From: MFD09286-c1 sp963701015 | GTDB lineage: Bacteria; Bacteroidota; Bacteroidia; Bacteroidales; DTGW01 | Reading direction: 5' to 3' | Assembly: GCA_963701015.1 (NCBI GenBank) | Contig: OY969556.1 | Span: 4,092,001-4,156,000 of the forward strand | Length of the DNA: 64,000 nt | Shown: positions 55,566 to 64,000 of the stretch, piece by piece | Position numbering within the stretch: position 1 is the first letter of the stretch | How the letters are laid out: each line of letters begins with the position of its first letter | Program-made: the position numbers and the translations under genes | Notes under the pieces: model-generated | The model's input: the letters and a program-made list of their open reading frames with translations, nothing else | What the model was told of the DNA's origin: nothing | Database searches by the model: none

Positions 55566-56693
55566 TTAGTTTTCCTGTATACACTTTTCAATACTTTCCC
55601 ACACTTTTTGGGCAGTATAATCCCAATTGAATATTTGTTTTCTTATTCGTCCTTTTTCAATTAAACTATTTCGCAATGGTTCATTAAAGTAAATACTCTT
55701 CATGGCATCACATATATTTTCTACTGAAAATGGATCAACGAATAAAGCTGCATTTCCTGCTATTTCTGGCATTGATGTTACATTGGATGTTATAACCGGA
55801 ACATCGGAATTCATTGCTTCTATAATAGGAATTCCGAACCCTTCAAAATAAGAAACAAGTATTAATGCAATTGCACCGCCAAGTGCTAATTCTATATCAC
55901 CTGGCGCTAACCTGCCAGCAAATATAACATCGTTTCGATACTTCATTTGTTTATAAGCTCTTTCAATATCTTTTGTATTAAAAAGTTTTGCCCCAACAAT
56001 CAGAAATTTAGCATCGTTATTGGATAATTTAAATTTATCAAATGCTTCCAATAATCTTGCTACATTTTTTCTTGGTGAAAGTGCACCTATATAAACAAAG
56101 TAAACGTGGCCGTTTGCAAATTTTTGCTTTGCCAATTTTTTTTCTTCATTTGAAAGTGCATGATAAATTTCATTGGCACCATTATAGGCTACATCAATTT
56201 TAGTTGAATTTACTTTATAATTCTTAATTATATCTTGTTTTGAAAATTCTGAAACAGTTATTATCCTATTGGCTCGTTTTGCAAATCGTTTGAAATAATA
56301 TAAAAGATAAATTCTATGTGATAATCTGAATTGTTTTGGATAGTATTCAAAATTAATATCATGTATTACCGAAATTTGTTTGGTTTTGGCAAATAGGCTT
56401 ATATAACCATCAGGAGAGATAAAAACATCGATGTTATATTTCTTCAGAATTTTTCGAACTGAATACTCAAACCAAATGAACCATAGAATTGGATGTCGCG
56501 CTGGAGGATTAATAATAATTGGAATAATATTTTCAGAGAATATAAATTTCTTTGAATAAGGCCTATCAAATAAGAAATAAAATTGATGTTCCGGATGATT
56601 TCTTGTCATCCTAATTAAGGTTTCATATGCAAACCAACCAATACCTTCAAGTCGGTTATCAATAAGCAATCGGGTATTAACTGCAATTTTCAT
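55566..56693 (-). CDS. Glycosyltransferase family 1/4 (GT-B fold)
   Basis: A 375-residue transferase. It opens MKIAVNTRLLIDNRLEGIGW, has the donor region VYIGALSPRKNVARLLEAFD and the acid-pair region LILVSYFEGFGIPIIEAMNS, and ALFVDPFSVENICDAM near the end. This is the mannosyl- or rhamnosyl-transferase type found in O-antigen and exopolysaccharide clusters. It is first of the GT4-FkbM-gltX minus-strand run. The acceptor is unknown. Confidence 0.9.
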   Translation of the reverse strand: MKIAVNTRLLIDNRLEGIGWFAYETLIRMTRNHPEHQFYFLFDRPYSKKFIFSENIIPIIINPPARHPILWFIWFEYSVRKILKKYNIDVFISPDGYISLFAKTKQISVIHDINFEYYPKQFRLSHRIYLLYYFKRFAKRANRIITVSEFSKQDIIKNYKVNSTKIDVAYNGANEIYHALSNEEKKLAKQKFANGHVYFVYIGALSPRKNVARLLEAFDKFKLSNNDAKFLIVGAKLFNTKDIERAYKQMKYRNDVIFAGRLAPGDIELALGGAIALILVSYFEGFGIPIIEAMNSDVPVITSNVTSMPEIAGNAALFVDPFSVENICDAMKSIYFNEPLRNSLIEKGRIRKQIFNWDYTAQKVWESIEKCIQEN

Positions 56694-56778
56694 TTCGTTG
56701 CAAAGTAATATAAATTGACAGAATAATTTTTAATTGGTCAATAAATGTTGAAATTTGAAATATATTTTTAATTATTAA

Positions 56779-57249
56779 ATGTCAAATTTAGAAATTGAAC
56801 GTAAATTTCTCGTAAAAAAAGATTTATGGGAAAAAGTTGCTAAGCCAGAAGGAACAAAAATAATACAAGGTTATTTGTTCTCTGATGAAGATAAAACAAT
56901 TCGGGTTCGAATTAATGGATATAATGCGTTTCTTACAATTAAAGGAAAAACTATTGGGTTCTCCCGCCCTGAATTTGAATACGAAATACCTTTAGATGAA
57001 GCCTTGTTAATTTTAAACGAAATGACTGGAAACAAAATTGAAAAGTCTCGTTTTGAAATTTTACACCAAGAAAAATTATGGGAAGTTGATGTTTTTGAAG
57101 GCAGAAACAAGGGTTTAATTATTGCAGAAATTGAATTGCAAAGTGAAAACGAAATTTTTGATTTCCCGGGATGGATTGGTGACGAAGTTACTTCAGACAA
57201 AAGTTATTATAATGCTTATCTTTCGAAAAACCCTTATGAAACCTGGTGA
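56779..57249 (+). CDS. CYTH domain protein
   Basis: A 156-residue protein with the CYTH signature EIERKFLVKK (residues 4-13) and the tunnel-lining residues KTIRVRINGYNAFLTIKGKT and FEYEIPLDEA. CYTH proteins act on tripolyphosphate or related triphosphates with divalent metal. The residue pattern agrees with a bacterial inorganic triphosphatase (TTM). The 3' end is 4 bp from the convergent SiaC-like gene. Confidence 0.93.
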   Translation: MSNLEIERKFLVKKDLWEKVAKPEGTKIIQGYLFSDEDKTIRVRINGYNAFLTIKGKTIGFSRPEFEYEIPLDEALLILNEMTGNKIEKSRFEILHQEKLWEVDVFEGRNKGLIIAEIELQSENEIFDFPGWIGDEVTSDKSYYNAYLSKNPYETW

Positions 57250-57253
57250 AAAA

Positions 57254-57655
57254 TTAGAGAGGTTTATAATTAAATGGAATATCAACAGTTTCTGATAAAT
57301 CCAAACCATCATCGTACATTTGTTCATCGCTGGCATCATAGTACCAATCGACATTTATTTCAATACCTTTTTCCTGAATTTTTTTGATAATTTCAAGAAC
57401 CTGCAAAAGCATTTTCGAGGAAGATGAGTTGAAATACGATAAGTGGAAGTCAATTTGTAATGTAGAAATTAAATATTTTGTATCAGAATGGGTCTGAATT
57501 TCAAGGTCAAACTCCTTTAACCAATCAATTGCAGGATGATAGAATTTAAATACATCCTCCGGTCTGGAAACTCCTTTAAAAGAGAATTTTCGTCCTTCAA
57601 TATCAAATGAAATTTCTGGAGTAAATTCCGTTTCTTCAAGATAATAATTGTTCAT
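57254..57655 (-). CDS. SiaC family regulatory phosphoprotein (DUF1987)
   Basis: A 133-residue protein with MNNYYLEETEFTPEISFDIE and FKGVSRPEDVFKFYHPAIDW, the start of the SiaC/DUF1987 family. The region HLSYFNSSSSKMLLQVLEI contains the serine-rich site equivalent to the phosphorylated Thr/Ser of Pseudomonas SiaC. It overlaps the upstream SiaB-like kinase gene by 4 bases (ATGA). In the known system phosphorylation by SiaB controls partner binding. There is no SiaA phosphatase or SiaD cyclase here. Confidence 0.88.
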   Translation of the reverse strand: MNNYYLEETEFTPEISFDIEGRKFSFKGVSRPEDVFKFYHPAIDWLKEFDLEIQTHSDTKYLISTLQIDFHLSYFNSSSSKMLLQVLEIIKKIQEKGIEINVDWYYDASDEQMYDDGLDLSETVDIPFNYKPL

Positions 57656-58194
57656 GCTTCAGAAATTATTGAATTATTGGTAATTAATACTTTACAGATA
57701 TAATACGAATATTTTTCGCTAATTGCTTCAAATTTAAAGTTTATTTTTTCACCTGACACTTTGGCCATTTCAATAAAACCTAACCCGGCACCACCTTTGG
57801 CAGAAAACTTACCATTTGTTAGAGTTGACCTGAACAACTGGCGTAAACCATCCCTGTCTAAATTATTTATGGTGTTAATATGTTCGGTCAGTTTATCAAT
57901 ATCTTTTATTTGAATTGGATTACCAGTAGTTATTATAAAATTTGAATTTTCCTTTTCCAATTCAAACCGCGGATAATGGGTTGGGAATAAACTTGCTTCT
58001 CTTTCAAATGATTCGCTATACTTGAAAACATTTTCAAGCGCTTCAATCATTACAGATAATATTTTTTTATAGTTTATAATGGAAATGCTTCTAGCCTCGG
58101 TCTCATCTTTAAGGCTGTTGAGCAAATGACCAATAATCTCAAAATTAAATAATCCCTGATAACTTAATATTTTCTCCCGCTCCGGCATTAACAA
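57652..58194 (-). CDS. SiaB family protein kinase
   Basis: A 180-residue protein with a GHKL ATPase-like pattern: N-box MIEALENVFKYS and G-box KGGAGLGFIEMAKVSG. The shape and partner match SiaB (DUF6272), a protein kinase that phosphorylates SiaC. The start at 58194 gives MLMPEREKILSYQGLFNFEI; the adjacent ATG three residues in is a minor alternative. It is 69 bp downstream of rnhA on the same strand. Together with the DUF1987 gene it forms a two-gene unit. Confidence 0.85.
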   Translation of the reverse strand: MLMPEREKILSYQGLFNFEIIGHLLNSLKDETEARSISIINYKKILSVMIEALENVFKYSESFEREASLFPTHYPRFELEKENSNFIITTGNPIQIKDIDKLTEHINTINNLDRDGLRQLFRSTLTNGKFSAKGGAGLGFIEMAKVSGEKINFKFEAISEKYSYYICKVLITNNSIISEA

Positions 58195-58263
58195 TTGTTC
58201 ATATAATTAGCCAAAATAACAAATTTTAATGTAAAATGGTTATAAATTAATAAACATTTTAGT

Positions 58264-58737
58264 CTAAATGTTTATTTCATTTAAGTAGCCATAGTCTTTT
58301 TTTAACGTAATGCCGTTAGATGCTTGAACTGCCAATTGATCACATCTTTCATTTTCTTTGTTACTGGCATGTCCTTTAATCCAAACAAATTCTACAATGT
58401 GTTTTCTGTAAATTTTTAAAAATCTAATCCAAAGGTCAGAATTTTTTTTGTTTTTATAACTAGTTTTTTCCCAGCCAAATACCCAACCTTTTTCAACCGA
58501 CTCCGCAACATACTTTGAATCAGTGTAAATGGTCACTTTTGATCCTTCAAATTTTAAAGATTCAAGCCCAATTATTACAGCTAACAATTCCATACGGTTA
58601 TTTGTTGTGAATTCATAACCATCCGATAATTCTCTTCTGTGTTTCCCTGATAAAAGTACAACTCCATATCCTCCAGGACCTGGATTACCTCGCGCCGCAC
58701 CATCGGTATAAATTATAATTGCAGGTTTTGTATCCAA
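58264..58737 (-). CDS. rnhA: Ribonuclease HI
   Basis: Cleaves the RNA strand of RNA-DNA hybrids. The 157 residues have the catalytic D-E-D-D set: IIYTDGAARGNPGPGGYGVV (Asp12), NNRMELLAVIIGL (Glu), TIYTDSKYVAESV (Asp), and the late WIKGHASNKENERCDQLAVQ with the catalytic His and Asp. It is 11 bp after the S46 peptidase in a minus-strand run. Confidence 0.97.
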   Translation of the reverse strand: MDTKPAIIIYTDGAARGNPGPGGYGVVLLSGKHRRELSDGYEFTTNNRMELLAVIIGLESLKFEGSKVTIYTDSKYVAESVEKGWVFGWEKTSYKNKKNSDLWIRFLKIYRKHIVEFVWIKGHASNKENERCDQLAVQASNGITLKKDYGYLNEINI

Positions 58738-58748
58738 TGGAACTTGTG

Positions 58749-60896
58749 TTATTTATTTATGTCCAATTCATTAAGCAGATAACCTGCTCCGGCGAATTTA
58801 TCAATTATAAATAAAACATACCTGATATCAACACAAATTGTTCGCTTTAGCATTGGATTATAAGTAAAATCACCAGCCAATGATTCCCAATTTCCGTCGA
58901 AAGCTAAACCAATGAGTTCGCCTTTATTGTTTAAAACCGGGCTTCCTGAATTTCCACCTGTAATATCATTATTGGTTATAAAGCAAACTGGCATTTGATT
59001 TGTATTTGAATATGGCTTATAATCATTTTTTAAATAAAGTTCTTTTAATTTTTTGGGAACAATAAATTCAGTGATTGTAGAATCTTCTTTTTCCATTACA
59101 CCGGTTAAAGTGGTGAAATAGTTAAATTTTATAGCATCTGTTGGCGAATAACCTTTAACTGAACCATAGGTTAGGCGCATGGTAAAATTTGCATCTGGGT
59201 AAATAGCTTCATTCGTTAAAATTAGCTTTGCCTGCATCAATTTTTTTTGTCCATTGGCAAGCAAATTTTTATCGAATGTAAGTTCCTGATTAATAAATTT
59301 TAATTTAAGTATTGCACTATAAGCAAGACTGAATAATTGATCATTGAAAAGTTTATTTCGGCTTGGGTTTTGCAAATATTTTAAAAACCTGACAGAATCA
59401 GTTAATATCGACTTTTTATAAATTCTTTTTATAATTTTTTGAATATTTGAATGATAGCGATTTTCAATTTTCTTTAATTCATCAAATTTATAGGTATTGT
59501 CAATATCCGACGAAACCAATTCCAACATTTCTATAGCAACTTTTTTATCTAAATTGGCATTATAATCTTTGTAAAATTTATTTTTCAATTTTATTATTTC
59601 ATCAATATTGGTTTTATACTTTGCCGATGATTTTTCTTCTAAAAATATTTCATTTATTAATGGCATTAAATCTTTCACAAAGCCAAAAACTTCTATTCCC
59701 CGAAACAATGCTTCATAATAATATTGTTGCGCCAGAAATGCAGTTTTTCTATCTTCAATTGCTGAATCAATAAGAGTAATGCAATTGCCATAATTCAAAT
59801 TTAAAAGCGAATCAGAATTTATTTTTTGTATAAATTCATCTTCCTCATTTTTCTTTGTAACAACAATGTTCTGATATTTTAATGCTTTATTTTGTCCTAT
59901 TGAAAATTTATAATAATTACTCGATCGGGAATACTTTGTGTAATATTGAATATTAATTTTAGGATCGTTTTTCATAGCTTCAAGCATTATTTCCTGACGT
60001 TTGCCACGAATTTTGATCCTGGGAAGGTTCACACTTTGAATAATTTCTTCAATTTCTTTTGAAGTCATATATCTTTCAGTTCGTCCGGGATATCCTATAA
60101 TTGTTGTAAATGAATCTTTTTCAATTCCATTTAAGGTTATAGGTAAATATTTTTTAGGTTTAAGTGGGATATTATTTATGCTGAATTGTGCCGGATTTCC
60201 TGATGAATCGCTATAAATTCTGAAAACGCTAAAATCACCGGTATGTCTTGGCCACATCCAATTGTCGGTATTTCCTCCAAATTTCCCAATTGAATTTGGA
60301 GGTGTGCCAACTAATCTAATGTCTGAAAATACTTGTTTTACCAGTAAGTAATATTCATTATCATTGTAAAAACCTTTAATTTCAGCTTCATATTTGCCAT
60401 TTTCTTTTGCTTTATCTATAATTCGTGATTTAATTTTTTCAATAATTTTTTTGTTAAAATTTTCATCCATTGAATCATTGATAAACGGTATAATAGAATC
60501 GGTAATATTTTCCATTTTTACCAAAAAGGTAACTGTCACATTTTTACAGGGCAATTCTTCAGCCTTCGATTTTGCCCAAAAGCCATTATTTATATAATCA
60601 TTTTTAACAGAACTAAGTGATTGAATTGCGTTTAAGCCACAATGATGATTGGTGAAAACCAGCCCGTTTTTCGAAACTACTTCACCTGTGCAGCCTCCGT
60701 CGAAAATTACGATAGCGTCTTTAATGCTTGGATTTGTTGCAGAATATATTTCTTCGGCATTAAGTTTGAAACCCATTTTGTGCATTGAGTCAATCACAGA
60801 TTTGTGAATTTCAGGCAAAAGCCACATTCCTTCATCTGCGTTAGAATATTGTAGAAATGTAAATGCAATTATTATCAGAAAAATATGCCTAATCAT
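58749..60896 (-). CDS. S46 family dipeptidyl-peptidase, DPP7-like
   Basis: A 715-residue periplasmic serine dipeptidase that removes N-terminal dipeptides. It has a signal peptide (FLIIIAFTFLQYSNADEGMW). The catalytic triad is His in GLVFTNHHCG, Asp in KFGGNTDNWMWPRHTGDFSV, and Ser in DITGGNSGSPVLNNKGEL. The residue 18 after the catalytic Ser is Gly (LAFDGNWES), as in DPP7, which prefers hydrophobic P1 residues, rather than Arg of DPP11, which prefers Asp/Glu. It feeds amino acids to a peptide-using lifestyle. It overlaps rnhB by 8 bases. Confidence 0.93.
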   Translation of the reverse strand: MIRHIFLIIIAFTFLQYSNADEGMWLLPEIHKSVIDSMHKMGFKLNAEEIYSATNPSIKDAIVIFDGGCTGEVVSKNGLVFTNHHCGLNAIQSLSSVKNDYINNGFWAKSKAEELPCKNVTVTFLVKMENITDSIIPFINDSMDENFNKKIIEKIKSRIIDKAKENGKYEAEIKGFYNDNEYYLLVKQVFSDIRLVGTPPNSIGKFGGNTDNWMWPRHTGDFSVFRIYSDSSGNPAQFSINNIPLKPKKYLPITLNGIEKDSFTTIIGYPGRTERYMTSKEIEEIIQSVNLPRIKIRGKRQEIMLEAMKNDPKINIQYYTKYSRSSNYYKFSIGQNKALKYQNIVVTKKNEEDEFIQKINSDSLLNLNYGNCITLIDSAIEDRKTAFLAQQYYYEALFRGIEVFGFVKDLMPLINEIFLEEKSSAKYKTNIDEIIKLKNKFYKDYNANLDKKVAIEMLELVSSDIDNTYKFDELKKIENRYHSNIQKIIKRIYKKSILTDSVRFLKYLQNPSRNKLFNDQLFSLAYSAILKLKFINQELTFDKNLLANGQKKLMQAKLILTNEAIYPDANFTMRLTYGSVKGYSPTDAIKFNYFTTLTGVMEKEDSTITEFIVPKKLKELYLKNDYKPYSNTNQMPVCFITNNDITGGNSGSPVLNNKGELIGLAFDGNWESLAGDFTYNPMLKRTICVDIRYVLFIIDKFAGAGYLLNELDINK

Positions 60897-61521
60897 TGTT
60901 ATTTAGTTGTTTGTCAAACAAATGGTATTGATAAAAATTTTTATTAAAAGTTTTTCGATGGTATTTGCATAATCCATATTTTTCAATTGCTTGTCGATGT
61001 TCAAGTGTAGGATAGCCTTTATTTACTTTCCAATTATAATACGGAAATTCATCGTGAAGTTGCTGCATAAATTCATCTCGATAGGTTTTTGCAAGAATTG
61101 ATGCAGCAGCTATAGATTTATATTTACTATCTCCTTTTATAATGCAAGTATATGGAATATCTGAAAATGGTTTAAACCTGTTTCCATCAATTATTATATA
61201 TTCTGGTTTTTGCGCCATTGTACCCAAAGCCTTATGCATTGCTAAAATGGAAGCATTTAATATGTTTATTTTATCAATTTCGTCATGTGTACAAGAACCA
61301 ACTGAAAATGAAACGGCTTCCTGTTCGATTATTATTCTTAATTTTTCGCGGTTTAACGCAGAAACCTTTTTAGAATCGTTGAGTAGAGGATGATTAAATG
61401 ATTTTGGCAGAATAACTGCTGCTGCAAAAACAGGTCCTGCCAGACAACCTCGGCCAGCTTCATCGCATCCTGCTTCAAACAGGTTTTTGCTATAAAAATC
61501 AAGTAAAGCAATATTGTTCAA
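60889..61521 (-). CDS. rnhB: Ribonuclease HII
   Basis: Removes ribonucleotides from DNA. The 210-residue protein begins its catalytic core at AGCDEAGRGCLAGPVFAAAV (Asp, Glu) and has YIIDGNRFKPF and ASILAKTYRDEFM, with later YNWKVNKGYPTLEHRQAIEK. Its 3' end overlaps the S46 peptidase start by 8 bases. Its 5' end is divergent from the flippase gene across a 136-bp spacer. Confidence 0.96.
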   Translation of the reverse strand: MNNIALLDFYSKNLFEAGCDEAGRGCLAGPVFAAAVILPKSFNHPLLNDSKKVSALNREKLRIIIEQEAVSFSVGSCTHDEIDKINILNASILAMHKALGTMAQKPEYIIIDGNRFKPFSDIPYTCIIKGDSKYKSIAAASILAKTYRDEFMQQLHDEFPYYNWKVNKGYPTLEHRQAIEKYGLCKYHRKTFNKNFYQYHLFDKQLNNND

Positions 61522-61657
61522 TTTCTCTGATAATACTGAATATTAGTCAAAGTAATGTAGTTTCATTTTGAAAACCAAATGTGTGAAATAATTTAAAAAC
61601 ATAAAAGCACGAAATAATTACGCAATTGTTAGTTTTGTAAGAATTATTTATGAAACC

Positions 61658-63106
61658 GTGGGAAAAAAATTTCTTTCAAATATTGCATTTGTAATTCTGC
61701 TTAACCTTATAATAAAGCCATTTTGGTTTTTAGGAATTGAAGTTTCAGTCCAGAACCATGTGAGCAATGCTGTTTATGGTAATTACTTTTCATTGCTAAG
61801 CTTTTCAATGATTTTTAATATTCTACTTGATTTTGGCATTACAAATTTTAACAATCGCGAAATAGCCAGGAATGGCAATATGCTCAGTAAATATTTTTCA
61901 AATATTTTTATTCTTAAACTATTGTTGGGTATAATATATCTTATTATTTGTCTTAGTGCTGGTTTTGCTTTTGGTTACACCTGGGCGCAAATGACAATAC
62001 TGTTAATATTAGCAGTAAACCAGTTTCTGGCTTCGTTTATCTTGTATTTACGTTCAAATATTAATGGGTTACTGATGTTTGTAACTGACAGCATTATTTC
62101 TGTTTTGGATAAAACGTTAATGATTATTTTTTTAAGTATTTTGTTATGGACTTCAATTACAAAATTACAGTTCAAAATTGAATGGTTTATTTATTCTCAA
62201 ACTGTTTCATACATCATAACGGCAACTATTGCATTGATTATTGTAATTAAAAAATCTGCTTATTTTTTACCGGGACTAAACTACAATTACCTTTATTTAA
62301 TGCTCAAGAAAAGCATTCCATTCTCTGTTTTAGCCATGCTAATGTTTTTATATAACAGAATGGAACCAATTTTACTTGAAAGATTATTACCCGATGGGAA
62401 AACACAAGCCGGAATTTATGCACAGGGATATCGTATTATGGATGTTTTGTCAAATTTTATTTTACTTTTCCCGGTTCTTCTTTTACCTCTTTTTTCCAAA
62501 ATATTAAAACATAACAGGAGTGAAATTAGTAATTTGATAAATTTAGCCGGTCCATTAATGATAATTCCGGCAATTATAATTGCGTCAGTTTGTTCGGTAT
62601 ATGGAAACGAGATAATGAATTTATTATATCATCAGCCTTCGAGTGGGAAAATTTTTAGTTTGTTGATAATTGGTTTTATTGGAATAACATTTACCTATTT
62701 ATATGGAACTTTGTTGACAGCCAATGGAAGTCTCAAACAGCTTAATATTATGGCAATAATTACGGTTGTTTTGAATTTCAGCCTTAATATGATATTAATT
62801 CCACATTTTAAAGCACAAGGAGCAGCAATTTCAAGTTTTGTTTCACAATCCGTAGCAGCAATTATACAAATAATACTAGCTTATAAAATCATTGAAATTG
62901 TTGTAAGTAAAATTGAAATTGCAAGATTAATTACCTGGATTGTTTTATTTTACTCGGTTTTATTTATTTCCAAAACATTCATTCCAAGTTGGCAATTAGG
63001 CCTGATTGTAATTTCTTTAACAGGAATAATAATGGCATTTCTGTTAAAATTAATCAACATAAAGGAAATTATTCGAACACTTTTCGTTGAAGAAGAATTA
63101 AAATAA
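61658..63106 (+). CDS. Oligosaccharide flippase family protein (Wzx-like)
   Basis: A 482-residue inner-membrane protein with about twelve to fourteen hydrophobic segments (NIAFVILLNLIIKPFWFLG onwards), typical of polysaccharide biosynthesis proteins of the MATE/MVF clan that translocate lipid-linked oligosaccharides. The residues VSVQNHVSNAVYGNYFSLLS and LLPDGKTQAGIYAQGYRIMD fit. The frame starts at a GTG (61658); an out-of-frame ATG at 61650 would read in if the A7 run at 61663-61669 had one more base. A TAGTTTTG element (61630-61637) is upstream. Confidence 0.88.
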   Translation: MGKKFLSNIAFVILLNLIIKPFWFLGIEVSVQNHVSNAVYGNYFSLLSFSMIFNILLDFGITNFNNREIARNGNMLSKYFSNIFILKLLLGIIYLIICLSAGFAFGYTWAQMTILLILAVNQFLASFILYLRSNINGLLMFVTDSIISVLDKTLMIIFLSILLWTSITKLQFKIEWFIYSQTVSYIITATIALIIVIKKSAYFLPGLNYNYLYLMLKKSIPFSVLAMLMFLYNRMEPILLERLLPDGKTQAGIYAQGYRIMDVLSNFILLFPVLLLPLFSKILKHNRSEISNLINLAGPLMIIPAIIIASVCSVYGNEIMNLLYHQPSSGKIFSLLIIGFIGITFTYLYGTLLTANGSLKQLNIMAIITVVLNFSLNMILIPHFKAQGAAISSFVSQSVAAIIQIILAYKIIEIVVSKIEIARLITWIVLFYSVLFISKTFIPSWQLGLIVISLTGIIMAFLLKLINIKEIIRTLFVEEELK

Positions 63107-63109
63107 AAT

Positions 63110-64000
63110 TTAATTTATCTTAATTGATTGAAGTAACTTTTTTTCTACAACATCAAGTGATTTAAAAATTGAATTATGACTTTTATATTCAGGAACTAAT
63201 TCCTTCATTAAAGCAACAACTGGCAAACTTTCGTTTTCGTCAGCCTTGGTAATCAGATTATTAATTTTATTGGAAACTTCCTCATAATTGTATCTTTTCA
63301 CCTTAGCAATCATAATCTTAGGATGATATGTAGGAATAGTGTTTTCTTCTTTATTTAATAATTCTTCGTAAAGTTTTTCACCGGGTCGTAAGCCAACATA
63401 TTTAATTTCAACATCTTTCCCAGGTATTAAGCCCGCTAATCGAATCATATTCTTAGCTAAATCAACTATTTTAATTGATTTTCCCATGTCAAAAATGAAT
63501 ATTTCACCACCTTTGCCCATTACGCTTGCTTCCAATACAAGTTGGCATGCTTCAGGTATAGTCATAAAATATCTACATACTTCAGGATCAGTAACTGTTA
63601 CCGGACCTCCTTTAGCAATTTGTTCTCTGAATAAAGGAATTACAGAACCATTCGAACCAAGAACATTCCCAAAACGGGTTGTAATAAAACTTGTATTCCC
63701 AATTTCATTAAGTGATTGGGTATATATTTCAGCAATTCGTTTTGAAGCTCCCATAACATTTGTTGGATTTACAGCCTTATCAGTCGAAATCATAATAAAC
63801 TTCGGAACATTATAGCGAACAGCGAAATCGGCCAACAGTTTCGTCCCCAGAACATTATTTTTAACTGCTTCAGATGGATGACGTTCCATCATTGGAACAT
63901 GTTTATATGCAGCAGCATGATAAATAATATCTATTCTGTGAGAATCAAAAAGATGTTTTAATATTTTTGGGTTTGTTATATCTGCTAGTACAAGATCTAA
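63110..64000 (-). CDS. UDP-sugar 4,6-dehydratase / nucleoside-diphosphate sugar epimerase, CapD/WbpM type (cut by right edge)
   Basis: The minus-strand frame is open from 64000 to a stop at 63110 (about 296 codons), with the 5' part outside the window. Within the Rossmann domain it shows DIIYHAAAYKHVPMMERHPS, then KFIMISTDKAVNPTNVMGAS (catalytic region: the usual Tyr is a Met, MGASKR), TTRFGNVLGSNGSVIPLF and LRPGEKLYEEL. That replaced Tyr (SxxxMxxxK) is normal for the WbpM/FlaA1/CapD group. It makes 4-keto-6-deoxy precursors for surface glycans, next to the flippase. Confidence 0.9.
   Translation of the reverse strand, partial: LDLVLADITNPKILKHLFDSHRIDIIYHAAAYKHVPMMERHPSEAVKNNVLGTKLLADFAVRYNVPKFIMISTDKAVNPTNVMGASKRIAEIYTQSLNEIGNTSFITTRFGNVLGSNGSVIPLFREQIAKGGPVTVTDPEVCRYFMTIPEACQLVLEASVMGKGGEIFIFDMGKSIKIVDLAKNMIRLAGLIPGKDVEIKYVGLRPGEKLYEELLNKEENTIPTYHPKIMIAKVKRYNYEEVSNKINNLITKADENESLPVVALMKELVPEYKSHNSIFKSLDVVEKKLLQSIKIN

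Noticed and set aside
1..64000. tRNA, rRNA, CRISPR, transposons or prophage
   Set aside because: No matching structures, repeat arrays, transposase or integrase genes were seen in the intergenic regions or frames.

Overview
The window is a compact, AT-rich bacterial chromosome segment that reads as Bacteroidota, probably Bacteroidales-like. The evidence is a type IX secretion (T9SS) C-terminal sorting domain, TAnnTTTG-type promoters, a TonB-dependent receptor, S46 and C10 family peptidases, a type B ribosomal protein bL31, an IF-2 of nearly 1000 residues and a bS16 with a long C-terminal tail. I found no tRNA, rRNA, CRISPR array, insertion sequence or prophage. No stretch over 300 bases lacks a gene.

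Layout. 0-5 kb: the start of a ComF-like gene (minus), then asnS, rpoN, a membrane protein and a tandem universal stress protein (plus). 5-10 kb (minus): DUF3820 protein, a frameshifted hypA, ung, a three-gene carbamoyltransferase / DUF5989 / SxtJ-like cassette, a GNAT enzyme and mtgA. 10-12 kb (plus): a small winged-helix protein overlapping a GNAT gene, then an exported FlgO/CsgG-like protein. 12-17 kb (minus): the rimP-nusA-infB operon, divergent from rpsP-rimM. 18-27 kb: J-domain protein, GT4 glycosyltransferase, thioredoxin-fold protein, outer-membrane barrel, cysS, a large T9SS-secreted C10 peptidase and a polysaccharide deacetylase. 27-35 kb (plus): RNase R, a catalytically degraded GH2-like protein, bL31, a GlmU-like protein and Lon. 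35-43 kb: three large multispanning membrane proteins, a methyltransferase and a polyprenyl-phosphate-sugar-synthase-like GT2. 43-53 kb: NatAB-like ABC exporter, ExbB/ExbD, phosphofructokinase, nadB, a YfiR-like protein and a TonB-dependent receptor. 53-64 kb: gltX, FkbM methyltransferase, GT4, CYTH protein, SiaB/SiaC pair, rnhA, S46 peptidase, rnhB, flippase and a CapD-like dehydratase running off the right edge.

Most genes are housekeeping (translation, DNA repair, RNA turnover). Three themes stand out. Envelope glycan assembly is scattered through the window: GT-C-like proteins, GT2, two GT4, flippase, CapD, MtgA, deacetylase and FkbM. There is a probable SiaB/SiaC phospho-switch pair. There is also an sxtI/J/K-like carbamoylation cassette.

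A main caution: four conserved genes (infB, gltX, hypA and the C10 peptidase) are each broken by a small indel that, when corrected, restores a family-typical protein. infB and gltX are essential, so sequence or assembly errors are the simplest explanation, and single-base details elsewhere should be read with that in mind.
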